Shown: one piece after another, positions 6,300-7,835 of the stretch | Numbering within the stretch: position 1 is the first letter of the stretch | Layout of the letters: each line of letters starts with the position of its first letter | NCBI GenBank assembly: GCA_024276395.1 | Contig: JAJRXH010000103.1 | Span: forward strand, 1 to 7,835 | Length of the DNA stretch: 7,835 bases | DNA from: an archaeon | GTDB lineage: Archaea > Asgardarchaeota > Heimdallarchaeia > Hodarchaeales > S146-22 | Direction of reading: 5' to 3' | Translations under genes and position numbers: made by a program | Notes under the pieces: model-generated | Seen by the model: only the letters and a program-made list of their open reading frames with translations | What the model was told of the DNA's origin: nothing | The model's database searches: none

Positions 6300-7835
6300 T
6301 CAAAACTGAGTCAATAAACGCTTCAGTTGAAGTTTCTTTAGTAACTTTTGTCGTGGATAACCATTTTCGTCCAATTGAAGTAAATCAAAGACATTTAATA
6401 AACACTCGTGGTAATTATCTTCAATGATATGATTGGTGGATGAAGGGATGTTCAGTGAAATTGACTCCTCAATACTTGAAATGTCGTTTCTCAAGTTAAA
6501 CAAGTGTTCAGTCAAGAATCCTCTCATGCCAACTTCCCACAGTTTTTTTGCTGTCCACTCTCTTGATGAAGATTGATCATTAAGTAATGTAATCAATTTT
6601 CCCAAGGGTTCTAGTTGGTTCATGACCGTCTTCCAGAAGAATTTGCTCTTTATTTTTGAATGTATTCGTCCCATCAGGTTCTTTTCTTTATCATCATGGT
6701 TAATTGAGTCAATGAGACAAAAATAGGTGAAATAATCGAATCCTAAGGTGTCAAAAATCGTGAGAAGAATGCTCTGGTGATAACAAATGTCAACTGCCCT
6801 CTTTTTTCTAGTAGTTTCATCCTGTACAGGGATGTTTAGTACATCATTGACCCAACCCATTCCACCTCTCAGGTGGCAACCACCTCTTGGTGAAAGAGCA
6901 GCACCCAAGATGAAAGAGAGACTCATTCTTGGATTTAGCGGTCCAATGAACTGCTTCTTGAAACACGTTCCATTGTTGAGGCCTTTTTGCTCTAAAATAT
7001 AATACTCGCCGACATTTAACCATCTTCCAATGGGAGGTTGATTTTCTATAACTTGAGGCAATAAATCATTAAGTTTTTGTTGGTTCCACCGTAACAAGTC
7101 CATTCCTGGGAATTGCCCTAATTCAGCAAGATAGGCAAGATTTCCCAAAGCGCCGCCAATGGAAATGGCATCAATTCCTTCTTCATTGCAGAGAATGATG
7201 GATTTTTTAACCTTTTTGAAGTCAAATTGATTAAGATTTGGCCCTAGACTTAGCCAAGGAAGAAGTTTCTTGAAGAGTGGAATGTTGAGGATATGTCGTA
7301 ATTGTCGTCTTGGTTCTTCTTTTTCTGTTATTTCTTCATCATTTTCTTCTTTTTTGGAATCTTTCTCTGATATAATTTTCTCGAATTCGTTACATGTCTC
7401 CATTTCATTTGTTTTTTGTTTTTCTTCATCAACTGTCGCATTTTGTCCATTTGTTGATGCGTTTAACTTGACAAAAAAATCTTTTTCCGATTGGTTTAAT
7501 TGTCGTGGCGTAATGGGTTCACTAAGTTGTTTTTTGGTAATCATTTCTCTTTCGAGTAATTTTGGAAGGAAATGTAATGTGCCTTTCTTCTGTAAATCTT
7601 CAAGAAGTCGTGATTTCATTAGTTGACGGTTTATCATTTCGATGATTGCTTCAAATCTTTGTCGTTTCTCGAAGTCTTTAATTATCGTTCTTTTTTTCTT
7701 GCTTGGAGCTATTATCAGTCCTCTTAGTCCTTTGCTCCACAAGACAGCTCCAATACCACCTCTCGCAAAATAATGATCGTTTTCCGTGGACAAGTTGGAA
7801 ATGTAACTTCCTTTTCTTGCAGAATTTCCAATAAT
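6300..7835 (-). CDS. aldehyde ferredoxin oxidoreductase (AOR) family protein without Fe-S ligands, 5' end cut off
   Basis: The frame is open to the window edge; 511 residues are visible and the N-terminal domain start is missing. AOR enzymes oxidise aldehydes with a tungsten-bis-pterin and one [4Fe-4S] cluster. Landmarks, numbered from the first visible codon, are ARGGIGAVLWSKGLRG (24-39), LGPNLNQFD (197-205), CNEEGIDAIS (216-225, a pterin-contact motif), LLRWN, the pair LSPRGGCHLRGG (314-325) and FDTLGFD (361-367), and the C-terminal LFNLRNDIS and DENGYP. The cluster-binding CxxCxxxC, expected before LGPN, is absent. That region (about 45-190) is longer than usual and has a charged low-complexity stretch at about 131-176. 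The fourth Cys (DxxGLC) reads Asp. The Glu of the PEYE motif also seems missing. It is therefore probably inactive as a classical AOR, or works without a cluster. It leads the longin-like and 626-residue genes. Confidence 0.85.
   Translation of the reverse strand: MIGNSARKGSYISNLSTENDHYFARGGIGAVLWSKGLRGLIIAPSKKKRTIIKDFEKRQRFEAIIEMINRQLMKSRLLEDLQKKGTLHFLPKLLEREMITKKQLSEPITPRQLNQSEKDFFVKLNASTNGQNATVDEEKQKTNEMETCNEFEKIISEKDSKKEENDEEITEKEEPRRQLRHILNIPLFKKLLPWLSLGPNLNQFDFKKVKKSIILCNEEGIDAISIGGALGNLAYLAELGQFPGMDLLRWNQQKLNDLLPQVIENQPPIGRWLNVGEYYILEQKGLNNGTCFKKQFIGPLNPRMSLSFILGAALSPRGGCHLRGGMGWVNDVLNIPVQDETTRKKRAVDICYHQSILLTIFDTLGFDYFTYFCLIDSINHDDKEKNLMGRIHSKIKSKFFWKTVMNQLEPLGKLITLLNDQSSSREWTAKKLWEVGMRGFLTEHLFNLRNDISSIEESISLNIPSSTNHIIEDNYHECLLNVFDLLQLDENGYPRQKLLKKLQLKRLLTQF
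7308..7445 (-). other. charged low-complexity insertion in the AOR-like protein
   Basis: About 46 codons encode a stretch in which roughly half the residues are Glu, Asp or Lys, with runs such as KKEENDEEITEKEE. It is likely disordered. It lies where AOR proteins normally carry the cysteine cluster segment between the GGxGAVxxSK and LGPN motifs. The frame stays open across it, so it is not a frameshift scar. Confidence 0.7.

Noticed and set aside
7308..7445. The charged stretch of the AOR-like gene as a frameshift or inserted foreign element
   Set aside because: The frame is open on both sides with family motifs in the same frame, base use is like the neighbouring sequence, and no flanking repeats are seen.
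7270..7626. A 118-codon + strand frame rich in Ser and Phe
   Set aside because: It is the antisense shadow of the Glu/Lys-rich stretch of the AOR-like gene; the Ser/Phe composition follows from reading GAA/AAA-rich codons backwards.
7751..7793. The TTG at 7793 as the true start of the AOR-like protein
   Set aside because: The frame continues upstream to the window edge with family-like sequence (IIGNSARKG), and AOR proteins have a whole N-terminal domain before this point, so the gene is cut by the window.

Overview
The window is archaeal, most likely from an Asgard-type or related lineage. The archaeal signs are a Nop5/fibrillarin pair with the tRNA-splicing endonuclease EndA beside it, a TTTAAATA TATA-type promoter, Shine-Dalgarno sites of the GGAGG type and TTG initiation. 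The Asgard suggestion is an inference. It rests on a small protein with a longin/roadblock-like N-terminal fold pattern and on a eukaryote-like RPA32/Stn1-type OB-fold plus winged-helix protein. The DNA is AT-rich, there are no rRNA or tRNA genes, and I see no mobile element or CRISPR array.

Left third (1-2239, + strand): an RNA-processing cluster. It runs from the C-terminal part of Nop5 (cut by the window edge), through fibrillarin (flpA) and a 113-residue protein with an OB-like strand pattern, to EndA. The first three overlap by ATGA and must be co-transcribed. EndA follows about 100 bases later and has its own TATA box and Shine-Dalgarno site. Nop5 and FlpA form the core of the box C/D RNP that 2'-O-methylates rRNA and tRNA; EndA cuts introns from pre-tRNA.

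The two strands meet tail to tail in a 40-base convergent spacer (2240-2279) that holds a short hairpin.

Right two thirds (2280-7835, - strand): five tightly spaced genes read right to left. They are an aldehyde ferredoxin oxidoreductase (AOR) family protein (cut by the window edge), a longin-like 258-residue protein, an unrecognised 626-residue helical protein started by TTG inside the end of the previous gene, nucleoside diphosphate kinase, and the RPA32-like protein. Gaps are 18 bases, a 7-base overlap, 37 bases and 3 bases, so one or two operons.

The most unusual gene is the AOR-family protein. Its pterin-site and fold landmarks are recognisable along the whole visible length. The CxxCxxxC segment that should hold the [4Fe-4S] cluster is absent, a charged low-complexity stretch sits in that region, and the fourth ligand position reads Asp. 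It is probably a repurposed, cluster-free AOR paralog. It sits directly upstream of two uncharacterised genes that look like a coupled pair.
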